Shown: one piece after another, positions 1 through 10,557 of the stretch
Numbering within the stretch: the stretch's first letter is position 1
Layout: each line of letters opens with the position of its first letter
Assembly (NCBI RefSeq): GCF_040054535.1
Contig: NC_090789.1
Location: 817,697-881,696 of the forward strand
Reading direction: 5' to 3'
Length of the DNA: 64,000 nt
Origin: Antennarius striatus
Taxonomy: Eukaryota > Chordata > Actinopteri > Lophiiformes > Antennariidae
The notes under the pieces: model-generated
Seen by the model: only the letters and a program-made list of their open reading frames with translations
The model's database searches: none
What the model was told of the DNA's origin: nothing
Translations under genes and position numbers: made by a program

Positions 1-3000
1 CTGCACGGTTTCCCCCAGGAGTGAATCCTTGTGTGTACCAGCAGGTGGTGCTCTCTGAAAAAGACTTTCCCACAGTGGGAGCAGCTGAGCAATTTCTCAG
101 AACCGATCCGTTCCACAGTTTCGCTGCGACTGAACTCTGTGGGCACGCCAACGCACTGATGACGAGCGAGATCCGACCGCGACGAGAATGCTTTCTCGCA
201 AAAGAGGCACCGGAGTAGATTCTCTCCTAAATGGACCGATACGTGTCTCGTTAGACTTCCTCCAGATGCAAATGCTTTATCGCAAAATAAGCAACTAAAG
301 GGTGTCACACCCGTGTGACACTTCCTGTGTGGCTGCAGAATGTGGCGGTCCATATTAAACGCTGTGTGACTCACTTCCTCCATTTTTAAGTGATGCTGTC
401 TGGTCTGTTTGAAGAAATCGATGTTGATGCTTTTATCGGCTTTGGGTAGAGTTTTGATGACATCAGAGCAGCTTGAAGGTTTCTTTCTATTACCAAACCC
501 ATCGTTGACTTTTTTGATCCTCCGGTAGGTGACACCAGAGCGATGATGTCTAGTCTGATTCCAAAACTCAACGTCGACACTGTCGTCAGCGTTGGCTCTC
601 AGTTGGGTCTCTTTATCTTGACTGAATGTTCTTGAAGAGTTGAAGATCCTGAGAGGTTCTGATCTTCCGCCATTAAAACCAGTCTGCTGTGAAGACACGC
701 CCAGACATTTGTGCTTTTGGATCTGAAACCGCCAGAAGAATCGTCTCCCGCAGACGGTGCAGCTGTAGGGTTTCACCCCTGAGTGGATCGCCATGTGTTG
801 CTTCATGATTCCTCTTTGAGAGAATCTTTTCCCACACACAGAACAACTGTATGGTCTCTCGCCGGTGTGGGTTCGCATGTGGATCTCTAGGTGTGAACTG
901 TACTGACGCGTAGCACCACAAATGGTGCAAGTGTGCAGTTTCTTGCCTTTGTGCATCTTCAGGTGGGTCTTCAGGAGGTAATTGTTGGAGAATGTTGCAT
1001 CGCAAAGCGAACAGCTCTGGATTTTCTTTTTGTCACTTTGGTTTATGTGAATCTTTTTCACACAATTATGACTTTTCGACTGAGCTCCCCTGAATTTTTT
1101 CCCACAATCGCTGCAGCGGAATAGTTTGACCCCGGCATGGGTCGCCATGTGATACGTCAGAGCTCCTTTGTGCCGGTAGGTTTTACTGCAGATGGAGCAG
1201 CTGAATGGTTTCTCTCCCGTGTGAACTTTCAGGTGGTAGTCCAGACCTGCTTTTTGGGTGAACCTTTTCGTGCACAAAGAGCAGCCAAACGGTTTCTCTC
1301 CGGTGTGAGTCCTCATGTGAATGTTCATGTTTCCCCTGTGCTTGAATGTTTTACCACAAACAGAGCAGCCAAAGTTCTTTCTGACAGGATTCTTCCACTC
1401 TTCATCACCATCATCAGTCTCTGGTTCGGAGGAGTCCTCAGTCTTGTCATCGGTGTCAGGTTGTCTGTCTGAATCAGAGTTCCTGGTCTGTTCTGGGTTT
1501 TTGTGATGAAGCTGTGAAGTCTGAGATTCGTCTTCATCATCTTCACTCTTAACAGGAACAGGAGTGAAGGTGACCTCGGCCTCCTCCAGCTCCTTCTCCT
1601 GACTGGTCCTGAGTTCCTCCTGCTCCTCTTTAATGTGTGGAGGTTCTGACGGGTCATTCTGGTCCAGACTGGGATTCCACTCCTGCTCTTCTTTACTCAT
1701 CGACAGCTGGATTTCTTCAGGAAAGGCTGGAACACAAGCAAAATAGAAAAATATCAAATATAAGGTTTATGCGTTCACTCAGCTCAAACACTCGTCTCCC
1801 CCTCTTGTTGTTTGTTGTTGTCTCTGTTAGCATCTCAGAGCATCAGGCTTCCTACCTTTCATACTTTACTGTTCATCATGGATGATAAAGCAAAGGTAGT
1901 GAAGATGGTGGTCGTGGTGAACATCTCTCTGATGACAACTCTGACTCTGACCAACAATAACTCCTCCCCCTCTTCCTTCCCTCTAAAGGTAAGCTACATG
2001 CTACATGAAGAGTTCCTTGAAATGTTTTCTTCTTCTTCTCCTCAAGGATTAAATGATAAGGATCAAATGAAACACGAGTGACGCTTAACGGTAGATATTG
2101 GAACTATATGTACGCATTTTAATGTTCTTATTTTGATTTATTGTACAGTAACACGACATTATGAGCTTTTAACGGTCTTCTAGTGATTTTTAGAGTCCAG
2201 TATTTGTGGTGAACAGACTTTAAGTCCAGAAAAACAACGTAAACTTGATTTTTATTTTTCTGTGTATTTTTTTTAAAACTGAACCTGTATTTTATTTATT
2301 ATTTGTTGTTTTAATGTCCTGTGATTAGTTTTGTCCAGTTTTAGGGACAGAACTTAAGTATTTAGAGTAGTAATAACATTTTAATCACCTCAGATGAAGA
2401 TTAGCGCTTGAAATTTAATAAATAACAACTTAGAAATAATTCAGCTTACAAGCAACCTCTAGGAACTGGTTGTGTTTGTACTATAAAAACACGTTTATTG
2501 GGTCCAGGAGTATCACCCCCCCCCCCCCCCACCAGCATGGTCTTCATAACCATGTTGGAGTCTTGTCAACATTCTGACCAACAGACCTTCTTTTTGCAGC
2601 TTGATTTGCGGCTTTAGAGCCGTATCCAGCAGCGTCTGTCGTCGATCGATCTCCTCGTCGTATTCAGAAATCATCGTCTGAAAATGTCTCATCAGATCTC
2701 CATCTGGCAGCAGAAGCTGTTGGAAGGAATTTCTGAGATCCTGAAGCTGCTCCCCATTACGACTGGTCCACAGGTCCTGCTCCTCTTCTTTAAGGTGGGG
2801 GGGTTCTGGTTGGGTGGACGGTTGCAGCTCTCCGTGAGACTTCATGACCACGTCCAACAGTTCCTGCTGTCGTTGGATCTTCTGCTCAAACTCAGAAACC
2901 ATCGTGTCAAAGTGAGCCACCAGATCTCCTGTGCTCCCTGTTAGCATCCCCGTTAGCAGCCGCCGTCTGAAGGATTCTTTCAGATCCTGACGTCTACAAA

Positions 3001-3636
3001 CGTCGGTCTTATCATCCTCCTCCTTCAGCTGCTCTCGTGTCTTATGGATCCACAGATCCTCTTGCTCCTCTTTAATCTGGGGGGGCCCCTGTGGGTCCAG
3101 ATGGGGGCTCCAGGCCTGATGTTCAGAAGGAACATCTGCAGGAAACAGAAACACCCGTCAGACATGTCGTTCTACTTCCTGTCGGCGATGACACCACATC
3201 CTGTTTCTGTTTTCTAATAAGTGGAGACCAGATTCACCGAGCAGCCGGCGGCTAGTTATCCAGTTAACCAACTAGCTTAGCATCACAGGGTGGTGCTTCT
3301 ATTTGTTGTGTTGTCTCTGACCAGCTTTCACCAGATCACATGACCGTCTTCAGTAAGCCACAATCTATTAGGATCAATATGGATCCATTCCTTATTGATT
3401 ATTGATCTTTGGTGCACTACATTTCTAAGTAACAAGAAAGTGATTGGATTTGGATCCGATCCAGATCCGACTCGATCTGTGACGTCTGTACCAACTCGTT
3501 CTGATCGCCTCCATCCATCATCCATCATCCATCATCCATCATCAATCATCCATCATCGTTACTGACCTGAAACAGAAGCTCCACCTCCCGTCTGACAGGA
3601 CGGCCGCGGCCCCGTTCCCTTCTTCTTCTTAGGCAT
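1..3636 (-). CDS. C2H2 zinc-finger protein with duplicated N-terminal coiled-coil module (3' end outside window)
   Basis: Probable nuclear DNA-binding transcription regulator; target unknown. Model: exon 3567..3636 (ATG at 3636, starts MPKKKKGTG), exon 2587..3135, exon 1..1726, all joined in phase 1. A TTTCAG directly before the ATG suggests a spliced 5' leader. Exon 2 starts DVPSEHQAWSP and carries two copies of the helical module (FDTMVSEFEQKIQRQQELLD and FQTMISEYDEEIDRRQTLLD), each associated with an acidic KEEEQDLW-type motif; most relatives have one. Exon 3 opens with an acidic region and then about eleven C2H2 units. The fourth is degenerate (CSDCGKKF then SKSHNC), and two end in His-x-Cys. 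An insert of about 80 residues separates finger blocks. The frame is open to the left edge, so the stop is not seen. The splice from 2587 to 1726 is inferred from phase; an alternative ending of exon 2 is listed separately. Confidence 0.82.
2494..3135 (-). other. Alternative terminal exon without zinc fingers
   Basis: If the donor at 2586 is not used, exon 2 stays open for 24 more codons, ends in a poly-glycine tract and stops (TGA at 2513..2515). A canonical AATAAA on the minus strand (2494..2499) lies 14 bases beyond the stop. Joined to exon 3567..3636 this is exactly 231 codons: a protein of coiled-coil modules only. It could be a real truncated isoform or a fortuitous polyadenylation signal. 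Confidence 0.45.
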
Positions 3637-4696
3637 CTGAAACAACAACAACCTGATTTATTAATATTATTTTATGAATTCATGTCCGTAAAAACGAATG
3701 TTGGCTGTTTTTATTAACGTCTCACCTCCAGACGTGAACGGAAAGAATCCCAACAGTAGGAACCAAACGACGCCTGGAGAACAGGAAAATAGTTCAAGAC
3801 TGAGAAAACAGACCAAAAGTTGAGAAAGATCGATCGATGATCGATCGATCAGCCAATAATATAAAACTAAAAATATAGACAATAAAAAGCTAAAATTGTC
3901 AGGGTTCAGGTGAGGACACCTGGTCGCCACCAGGAGCAAAGACTCTTAATTTGGTGTCAAATAAAAAAGAAAGCAGTTCATCACAGTGGAGAAGCTGAAT
4001 CCTGTGGAAGTAATTGATTATCACAATCCATAGTGAACCGATCAACTAATCGATCTGCGATACGGACGACATTAACCTGGAAGCCGGTGCTAGCCGCAGC
4101 TGATGACGTCAACGTGTTCAGCTAACGTTAGCTGAGCATTAGCCTCCTGCCGGAGAGGCGGAGCAGCGGACGGGTGTCCAGGCGGAAAACAAACGGCTTT
4201 ATTCCGGGTTTCAAACCCGCATCCAGGAGTTCACGGAGCGGCAGAGGATCCACCGTCGGGCTCCTCCCGGCCGGATGCTGCCGCTCTGAACGTCCCGTTG
4301 AGGAGCCTCGAGCAGCGGCTTGAATAAATCCCGAGGATCCATGTGAACACGTCCTGTTGGGTCAGAGGGGACTAATAAAAGTTACTCATAAACTGTTATT
4401 ATTTACATATAAACATGTTTTCACGTCCGTATTCAGGGTAAAGCGAACCCACAAAAACATACCACCGAACCCGGAAACTAAAACACTTCCGATATCATCC
4501 TTCAGAATAAAAGCCTGAAGGAAGAACGAGTTCATTTATCCCATATTGAGGAAACGGTTCAACGCGGATGTAATCTTATTTTGAAACATGTCCCCGGAAG
4601 TACCTTTTCTCTATGTAGCGGTTAGTGGATTTTGCGGTATTCAGTCGGTATTCCAGACAAAACCGACGGATGCTCCGCGTTCCGCGGCCCGCGGTG
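3637..4696. promoter_or_regulatory. Head-to-head interval between two divergent zinc-finger genes
   Basis: About 1 kb separates the minus-strand ATG at 3636 from the plus-strand ATG at 4697. GC-rich stretches around 4140-4340 and 4580-4760 are the likely promoters. CTTCCG/CGGAAG ETS-type cores occur near 4488 and 4593 and again at 4897 in the following intron. No TATA box is evident. A palindromic run of GATC repeats lies near 3830-3850. No coding exon could be supported here. Confidence 0.45.
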
Positions 4697-7387
4697 ATGG
4701 ACGGGCGACGGCAGCAGATGACGGACGGGCTGGAGCTGGAAACGGAGCCGCGGGAAGCAGGTTGGTTCTCATTCCGATGCTACTTTACAGCGCTGCTAAT
4801 GCTAACATAGCGTTAGCTAAAGCTGTCACGTTTAGCCGCCGCGAGCGTCAGAAAACAAAATGAAAACGGTTTTTGTTCCGTGAACGTTCCCTTACTTCCG
4901 GTTTAATAAAGTGTTTGAAACAACAGATCAAAATGTAGGTCAGAGTGACGAAGATGGAGCGGATTCACCATCATCATCATCATCATCACCATCACCATCA
5001 TCACCATCATCATCATCACCATCCTAGCAGTGACGTCATCCGTCAGCGCCTCCTCACATTAAATCTTGTTTCACACAGATTTACATGTTTTTAATGAGTC
5101 TGTTCACTTTGTCCTCAAACACAGATTTATTGTCTCAAAAACAAGTTTTGAATCCACCTGCACTTAAAAAATAGTTTCATGATTCCTGTAAAATAAAGCT
5201 CCAACCCGAAATATTTTATTTCATTTATTTGTCAAAAGTGCAACAACTATAATTGAATACTAATGTTACTAAAATATAATAGTATTTACAGTAGAACCTG
5301 GAGATACGAGTTGAATCTGTTCCGTGACTGAGCTCTTAATTTTAGCTTGTAACTCGAGGTTCTACTCAATAGAAAATAGTTTTCTGCCCGACTACAGGGA
5401 GCGTCCTGTGTTTATTTATTTTCATCTTCCACCTGATGTTTTTTGTTTTGTTTTTGCATTACACAACATTACATGTTTTTTGTTGTCGTCATTCTAACTT
5501 TTTCCAAACGGGCAAATAATTTTCCCAAAACAATAAAGCTTCTCATTTTTAACAACTGATGTCATTAACGTTTTAGTGTTGAAACTTTTGTGGAAACGGG
5601 GTTGTGTTACCAGCTGTGACTGATGGATCATTTCACTTTGCCCTCTCAAAGAAATGCAGATTTTGGTTTAAATATTCTACGTCATGCATTTGTTTACACA
5701 GAAAACAAACTGCTGTGCAAAGTATTATGGGAAACAGGAGAAGCTGAATAAAGAAGTGTTTCGCAGGATTGTTGGTCTCACCCCCTCTGTTAGCATGTAA
5801 ATGATGCTAAAAACTACGAGACAGCTTTAGTAACATATCAGGAACAAACAGATTTTGTAAACCTTGTGGGTCTAAACTGACAGCTTCTTTGTTCTAGATG
5901 TCCAAAAAGTGATTGTTGGTGAAGAAGCACAACAGCAGTGGGACCTCAGTCAGGAGCCCCCCCACATTAAAGAGGAAGAGGAGGAACTCTGGAGCAGTAA
6001 GCAGGACGAAGTGAAGTTGTACACGTTCAGTGTGAAGGAGGAGGAGGAGAAACCTCAGCTTCATCCCAGCAACCAGATGAAAACAGAAACTGGTGGAGGA
6101 CAAAAACCACATAGACGTTTACAACCTGATACGGAAGACGGGAGCGAAGGCTCGTCTGAGACCGAAGTCAGCGATGGTGAGTGGGCGGAGCCTAGTGAAC
6201 ATCGACAACCTTTAAACTCTTCTGTAAATGACAAAGTGACTGTAGAGAGATCGTTCAGCTGCTCAGAGTGTGGACAAAGATTTGGCCGTAAGCCTCACCT
6301 CGACGCACACCTGAGAATTCACACCGGCGAGAAACCTTTCAACTGCTCGTTTTGCGGGAAACAATTTTCTCAGAAGGGAAACGCCATGAGTCACATGAGA
6401 CTTCATACAGGAGAGAAACCGTTCAGCTGCTCCGTCTGTAAGAAAAGTTTTCGGTATAGTGGCGATGTTAGCCGACACATGAGAATCCACACAGGGAAGA
6501 AGATATCCAGTTACGTTAGCGGTACAATTGGCACTTACTTAGGATCAGACATTGATAGGAGGTCGGATCTGGTTCCTCTAGCCGAACCAGAACCCGAGAC
6601 CGAAGTCAGCGAAAACAATGAACTCAAAGATTTAAATAGCGATGGTGTCTCCGGTTGTGGCACCAGATCAAGTACTGACAAAGAGATGTTTAGCTGCACG
6701 GAATGTGGGAGAACGTTTTGCCGCAGGGATCACCTGATGAGTCACATGAGGACACACACTGGGGAGAAACCATTCAGTTGTTCGGTTTGTCAGAAACGGT
6801 TCAGCTGCAGTGGAAACATTTTGGCCCACATGAGAATCCACACTGGAGAGAAACCGTTCGGATGTTCATTTTGCGGCAAACGTTTCAGTCAGAAAGGAAC
6901 TCTGCAGTTGCATGTGAGGATTCACACGGGCGAGAAGCCATTTATGTGCCCTTTTTGTGGCAAGCGATTCGCTCACAAGCGACGGATGACGCTTCACATG
7001 TCCGTTCACACGGAGGAAAAGCGTTTCAGCTGCAGCGCTTGTGACAAAAGATTCACGTGGTACACGCAACTCAAGACGCACAAATGTAGTGGAGCGGCTT
7101 TGCAACTTGGTCCAAACAAACCCGGGAAAAAGGTTCCCCCCAAAGAGTCGTTCAGCTGCAGCGAGTGCGGGAAAAAGTTCAGTTTGAAAGGGAACCTGAA
7201 GACGCACATGAGGATTCACACTGGAGAGAAACCCTTTAGTTGCTCCGTTTGCGGGAAAAGTTTTAAACAGAACGTACATCTTACCGAACACATGACCGTT
7301 CACACTGGAGAGAAGTTGTACAAATGTAGTGTCTGTGGTAAAGGCTTCAACAAGAAGTTACTGATCAAAAACCACAAGTGTGTTTAA
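4697..7387 (+). CDS. C2H2 zinc-finger protein, 11 fingers
   Basis: Probable nuclear DNA-binding protein. Exons 4697..4760 (ATG in good Kozak context, MDGRRQQMTDG) and 5898..7387 join in phase 1 (G then AT gives Asp of DVQKV) into 518 codons including the stop. Exon 2 begins with the family's acidic segment (PPHIKEEEEELW, about residues 37-48). Eleven C2H2 units follow in three blocks: 3, then 5 (the fifth ending His-x-Cys), then 3 (the last also His-x-Cys). Blocks are separated by 35-75 residue acidic or basic spacers; most linkers are TGEKPF. An in-frame ATG at 4625 would add 24 residues. Unlike the other cluster members, its first exon lacks the coiled-coil module. AATAAA at 7889..7894 is a plausible polyadenylation signal. 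Confidence 0.88.
4968..5023. repeat. (CAT/CAC)n microsatellite
   Basis: Trinucleotide run of CAT with interspersed CAC inside intron 1 of the plus-strand zinc-finger gene. Similar CAT runs occur near 12600 and 15235. Confidence 0.9.
5289..5366. mobile_element. Short MITE with inverted ends (CAGTAGAACC...)
   Basis: The left end CAGTAGAACCTGGAGATACG mirrors the right end CTCGAGGTTCTACT. A longer relative lies at 60198..60452. The ends resemble Tc1/mariner-pogo (Tigger-like) MITEs; family assignment is by motif only. Confidence 0.6.
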
Positions 7388-9664
7388 ACCTTAGTTTAAT
7401 CTCAGTGAGTGAAACATTTCTTTGTTTGCACTTGAATTCTGTTTATTTATATAGAATCAAAGCAAGATATTGTTATGGTGTAATACATACTGACCCCCTC
7501 CACATACAGGTTTGATAAACCAGTTCTGGATCTAATTACACATGGATTTCATTGGCTTATTGTAATTGATCCCAATTCTGACAAAATGGTTTAAAGGATT
7601 TTTTCATCACATCAAAATCCCATCCATTCAAACAAATCCCCTCAAATGACTGGGTTTGACTAAATGGATTTTATTCATCACAGGTTTTTGTGATTAAACA
7701 ATATCATTAAAATCCACTTGACTGAACAGTTTTTCATTTCCCACAAAGATGATTAAAGTAAAACTGTTATAAAATTTTAAATAAACAAATGAATGACTTA
7801 GATCTAATACAAATTCAAGCAGTTGCCTCTTATAGTTCATATCTGAGTGAGTCCATGGAGTTAATTTAAGTTCCTCTTAAAGGTTCTCAATAAAAGCTGC
7901 CACACAACAGAGGGTTTAGTTCTAACAGGAAGTATTTTTTGTAATCACAGCTTGACATCATGAATTGTAATTTTAAAAAAATTTGCATGAATTTACACTA
8001 AATGGCTTTGACAATTCATACTTGCTAATTTTATTCTTAAAATAAATGTTTAAATTACATGCTGGACATCGTGGCTTTTCACTTGCACAATGTATTCTAC
8101 AACCTTTTTCAAGTTTTTTGTGCTCCTTTTAAACTTAAAAGAATGAGCTAGTTCTACTTTTTGAAGCAAATCAATCCAGAATGTGATATATTTACTCATG
8201 AGGCAGTTTCTATAGAGAAGTTTCAGGACATCCAGTGGATCCATCACATCCTCAAGCTCTTAAATCAGGACCAGAACATCTCCAGTAAGAACAACAACAA
8301 TTCAGAGACAGGTGAGCATATTGCCTATTTATATATTCAATGAATATGTAGTGCCTTTCTTTCTAACAGTAAAATGTTAAAACATGCATAACAGGAACTC
8401 AGTTAATACAGAAACGTGTGAGACGGATTGAAAGGAATCCAACCTAAACATCCATTAATGATGACGTCAAACCAGTAAAAGAGGAAGAAAATGTGAGAAC
8501 AACTGGATGAATGAGCGAACGCAGCAACATTCTGGTGGAAATCCAGCCAAGGAAAAAATGGATCATTAGAATCAAAAAATACTCAAATACCAAGGTGGTG
8601 GATGGAGGAAGTTTTTCTTAAAAACCTGGACTGCATGGTGAGTAATTTTGTTTTCATCTGTTGTAATCCGTCGAATCACGACTCCCAACCCGTCGCTGCC
8701 ATGCCCCCCCAGCCGAGATCTCTGGAGAACATTTGGTCATCTCAGCGCCTCCACACCAAGGGCTGACCTTCAAGGGTCTCCGATAAGGTAAGAGTTTCTT
8801 ACCATAGTTATTGATTGATCGATCAATGTCATGTGATCAGCAAAGCATCTTTGCGTAGTTCATGAAAGCTATTAATGGATTTTGATAATGTTTTGTAAGG
8901 ATGGAATAAGGTTTGATTAAATGTTGAGGGGATCTGGGTCCAGATGTGCATTCTGGATAACTTTCATGTGAGATAGAATGAAATGTAACTACCATTAACA
9001 GCCCAAACAACAATCAGAGAGTAGAAATAGTGACACCCACCTGTAGAGAACTCCTAGTAGTTGATCCGGTAGGTGGAGGGTCAAGGTAACAGGAGATGGA
9101 GTCAAGAAGATCCAAAAGAAACCCAGGCAAACGTTAACATCCTGCTAAATACATTTAATGCTCATGTATATCTTAAAATAAACAGCCATACATTTCATAC
9201 ATTTTAATTTCACTGCATGTAATTACATGGGATTAGTGGGGACATCTTCAGACACCAGCTTGATGCCGTTTTTACAGGTAAAACAGATCAGGAGTGACTC
9301 CTGATTGGACAGTTCAACACATCTCATCTTTGGGTAAAATAATCTGATCAGCGACGAAACAGTTAAAACCACTCCTATTCTCTGTCACGACTCCTTCATG
9401 ATCACAACCTGATTAATATATACTGATTTTGATCTGGAGATGTTCATCCTCTCACTGGGATCTGAGGGTGGACAAATCAAACATCACTCCGAGACAGGAA
9501 CTGTACAACACCGCATCATCAGCATCATGTGTGAAAAACAGAATCACACAACACCAACAATAATTTAGCGTCCCTGCTACGTGCGATTGAGTTCCAGCTC
9601 CACAAACTCCACAACCTGTAGACGTTTTCTTCCTCTTTGAATCAGCTGCTTAAAGCTAGTGGAT
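7388..9664. other. Intergenic, AT-rich, no gene recognised
   Basis: The first 500 bases are probably the 3' UTR of the upstream zinc-finger gene. A 60-codon frame at 8161..8343 ends near a GTGAGC donor-like site, but it has no recognisable homology and no partner exon. Nothing else stands out. Confidence 0.4.
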
Positions 9665-9941
9665 CAGGAATAGGAAAACTACGGCCCGCGGGCCATGTAC
9701 GGCTAGTTAGGCTTTGCAATCTGGCCCGCCAAACTTGTTTAAACTATGCAATCCATGTTATTAATTAAAAGCAGTTGTAAAATACTTTTTACAATAATCC
9801 CTGCGAATGTGTGGTTTGCTGCCTGTTAAAGGCCAAAACCTTTGATTTCATGGTTTTTACATGTCATTTGCATTCGGAAAAATAGACACTCCATCATCTG
9901 CTCCTCTGCGGCCCACAAGTCAAAAAGTTTGCCTAGTCCTG
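9665..9941. mobile_element. Non-autonomous hAT element
   Basis: Terminal inverted repeats: the left end CAGGAATAGGAAAACT with a GGCCCGCGGGCC core matches the reverse complement of the right end (CAGGACTAGGCAAACT, then GGGCCGC). The right flank TTCTAGAT fits the hAT 8-bp target preference nTCTAGAn; the left flank TAGTGGAT is a decayed partner (5 of 8). No coding capacity. Confidence 0.7.
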
Positions 9942-10076
9942 TTCTAGATGCGCTGCGAGATACTTTTCAATCTACTGGTTGTGGGACAAACGGATAACAT
10001 GTCATAAACATGCAAACATTTACGTGTGTAGCCCACAATTAAGACTTTTACATAGCAGCCAGTAGCATGTTAACTT

Positions 10077-10123
10077 TTTGGGCCAGAACGGGCCCACAGG
10101 CCATATGTTTGGCACCCCTGTGG
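10077..10123 (-). mobile_element. hAT-like terminus
   Basis: The reverse strand begins CAGGGGTGCCAAACATATGG followed by GGCC-rich sequence, the usual look of a hAT end. No matching partner end was found nearby, so this is a fragment. A similar GGCCC-rich piece lies near 36054-36110. Confidence 0.5.
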
Positions 10124-10175
10124 TAGACAATGCTGTGTAGAACGACGCATCATTATGGGACCAAAGTAAGAAGGT

Positions 10176-10530
10176 TAGAGTATCTGATGGACAGGTACAG
10201 TATGTGAGAGGACAGGTAGAGTATCTGGTGGACAGGTAGAGTATCTGATGGACAGGTAGAGTATCTGAGAGGACAGGTAGAGTATCTGGTGGACAGGTAG
10301 AGTATCTGATGGACAGGTAGAGTATCTGATGGACAGGTAGAGTATCTGAGAGGACAGGTAGAGTATCTGGTGGACAGGTAGAGTATCTGAGAGGACAGGT
10401 AGAGTATCTGGTGGACAGGTAGAGTATCTGATGGACAGGTAGAGTATCTGGTGGACAGGTAGAGTATCTGGTGGACAGGCAGAGTATCTGGTGGACAGGT
10501 AGAGTATCTGGTGGACAGGTAGAGTATCTG
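10176..10530 (-). repeat. 20-bp minisatellite in a zinc-finger 3' UTR
   Basis: About 17 copies of the unit GGACAGGTAGAGTATCTGRT, with variation at two or three positions. It starts 28 bases past the stop codon of the minus-strand zinc-finger gene, so it would be transcribed in the 3' UTR. A shorter array of the same unit is at 14318..14528 beside the pseudogene copy. Confidence 0.9.
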
Positions 10531-10557
10531 GGTGACTGACTCTGATGGTTGAGGGCA

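Noticed and set aside
3667-3939. Hydrophobic 90-residue minus-strand frame
   Set aside because: No homology and it lies in the presumed leader intron or promoter interval.
5909-7387. Starting the plus-strand zinc-finger protein at the Met at 5909
   Set aside because: The acceptor at 5897 and the phase-1 match to the exon at 4697 give a longer, family-consistent protein.
8161-8343. Possible small exon before a GTGAGC
   Set aside because: No homology recognised, no acceptor or partner exon in phase, AT-rich surroundings.
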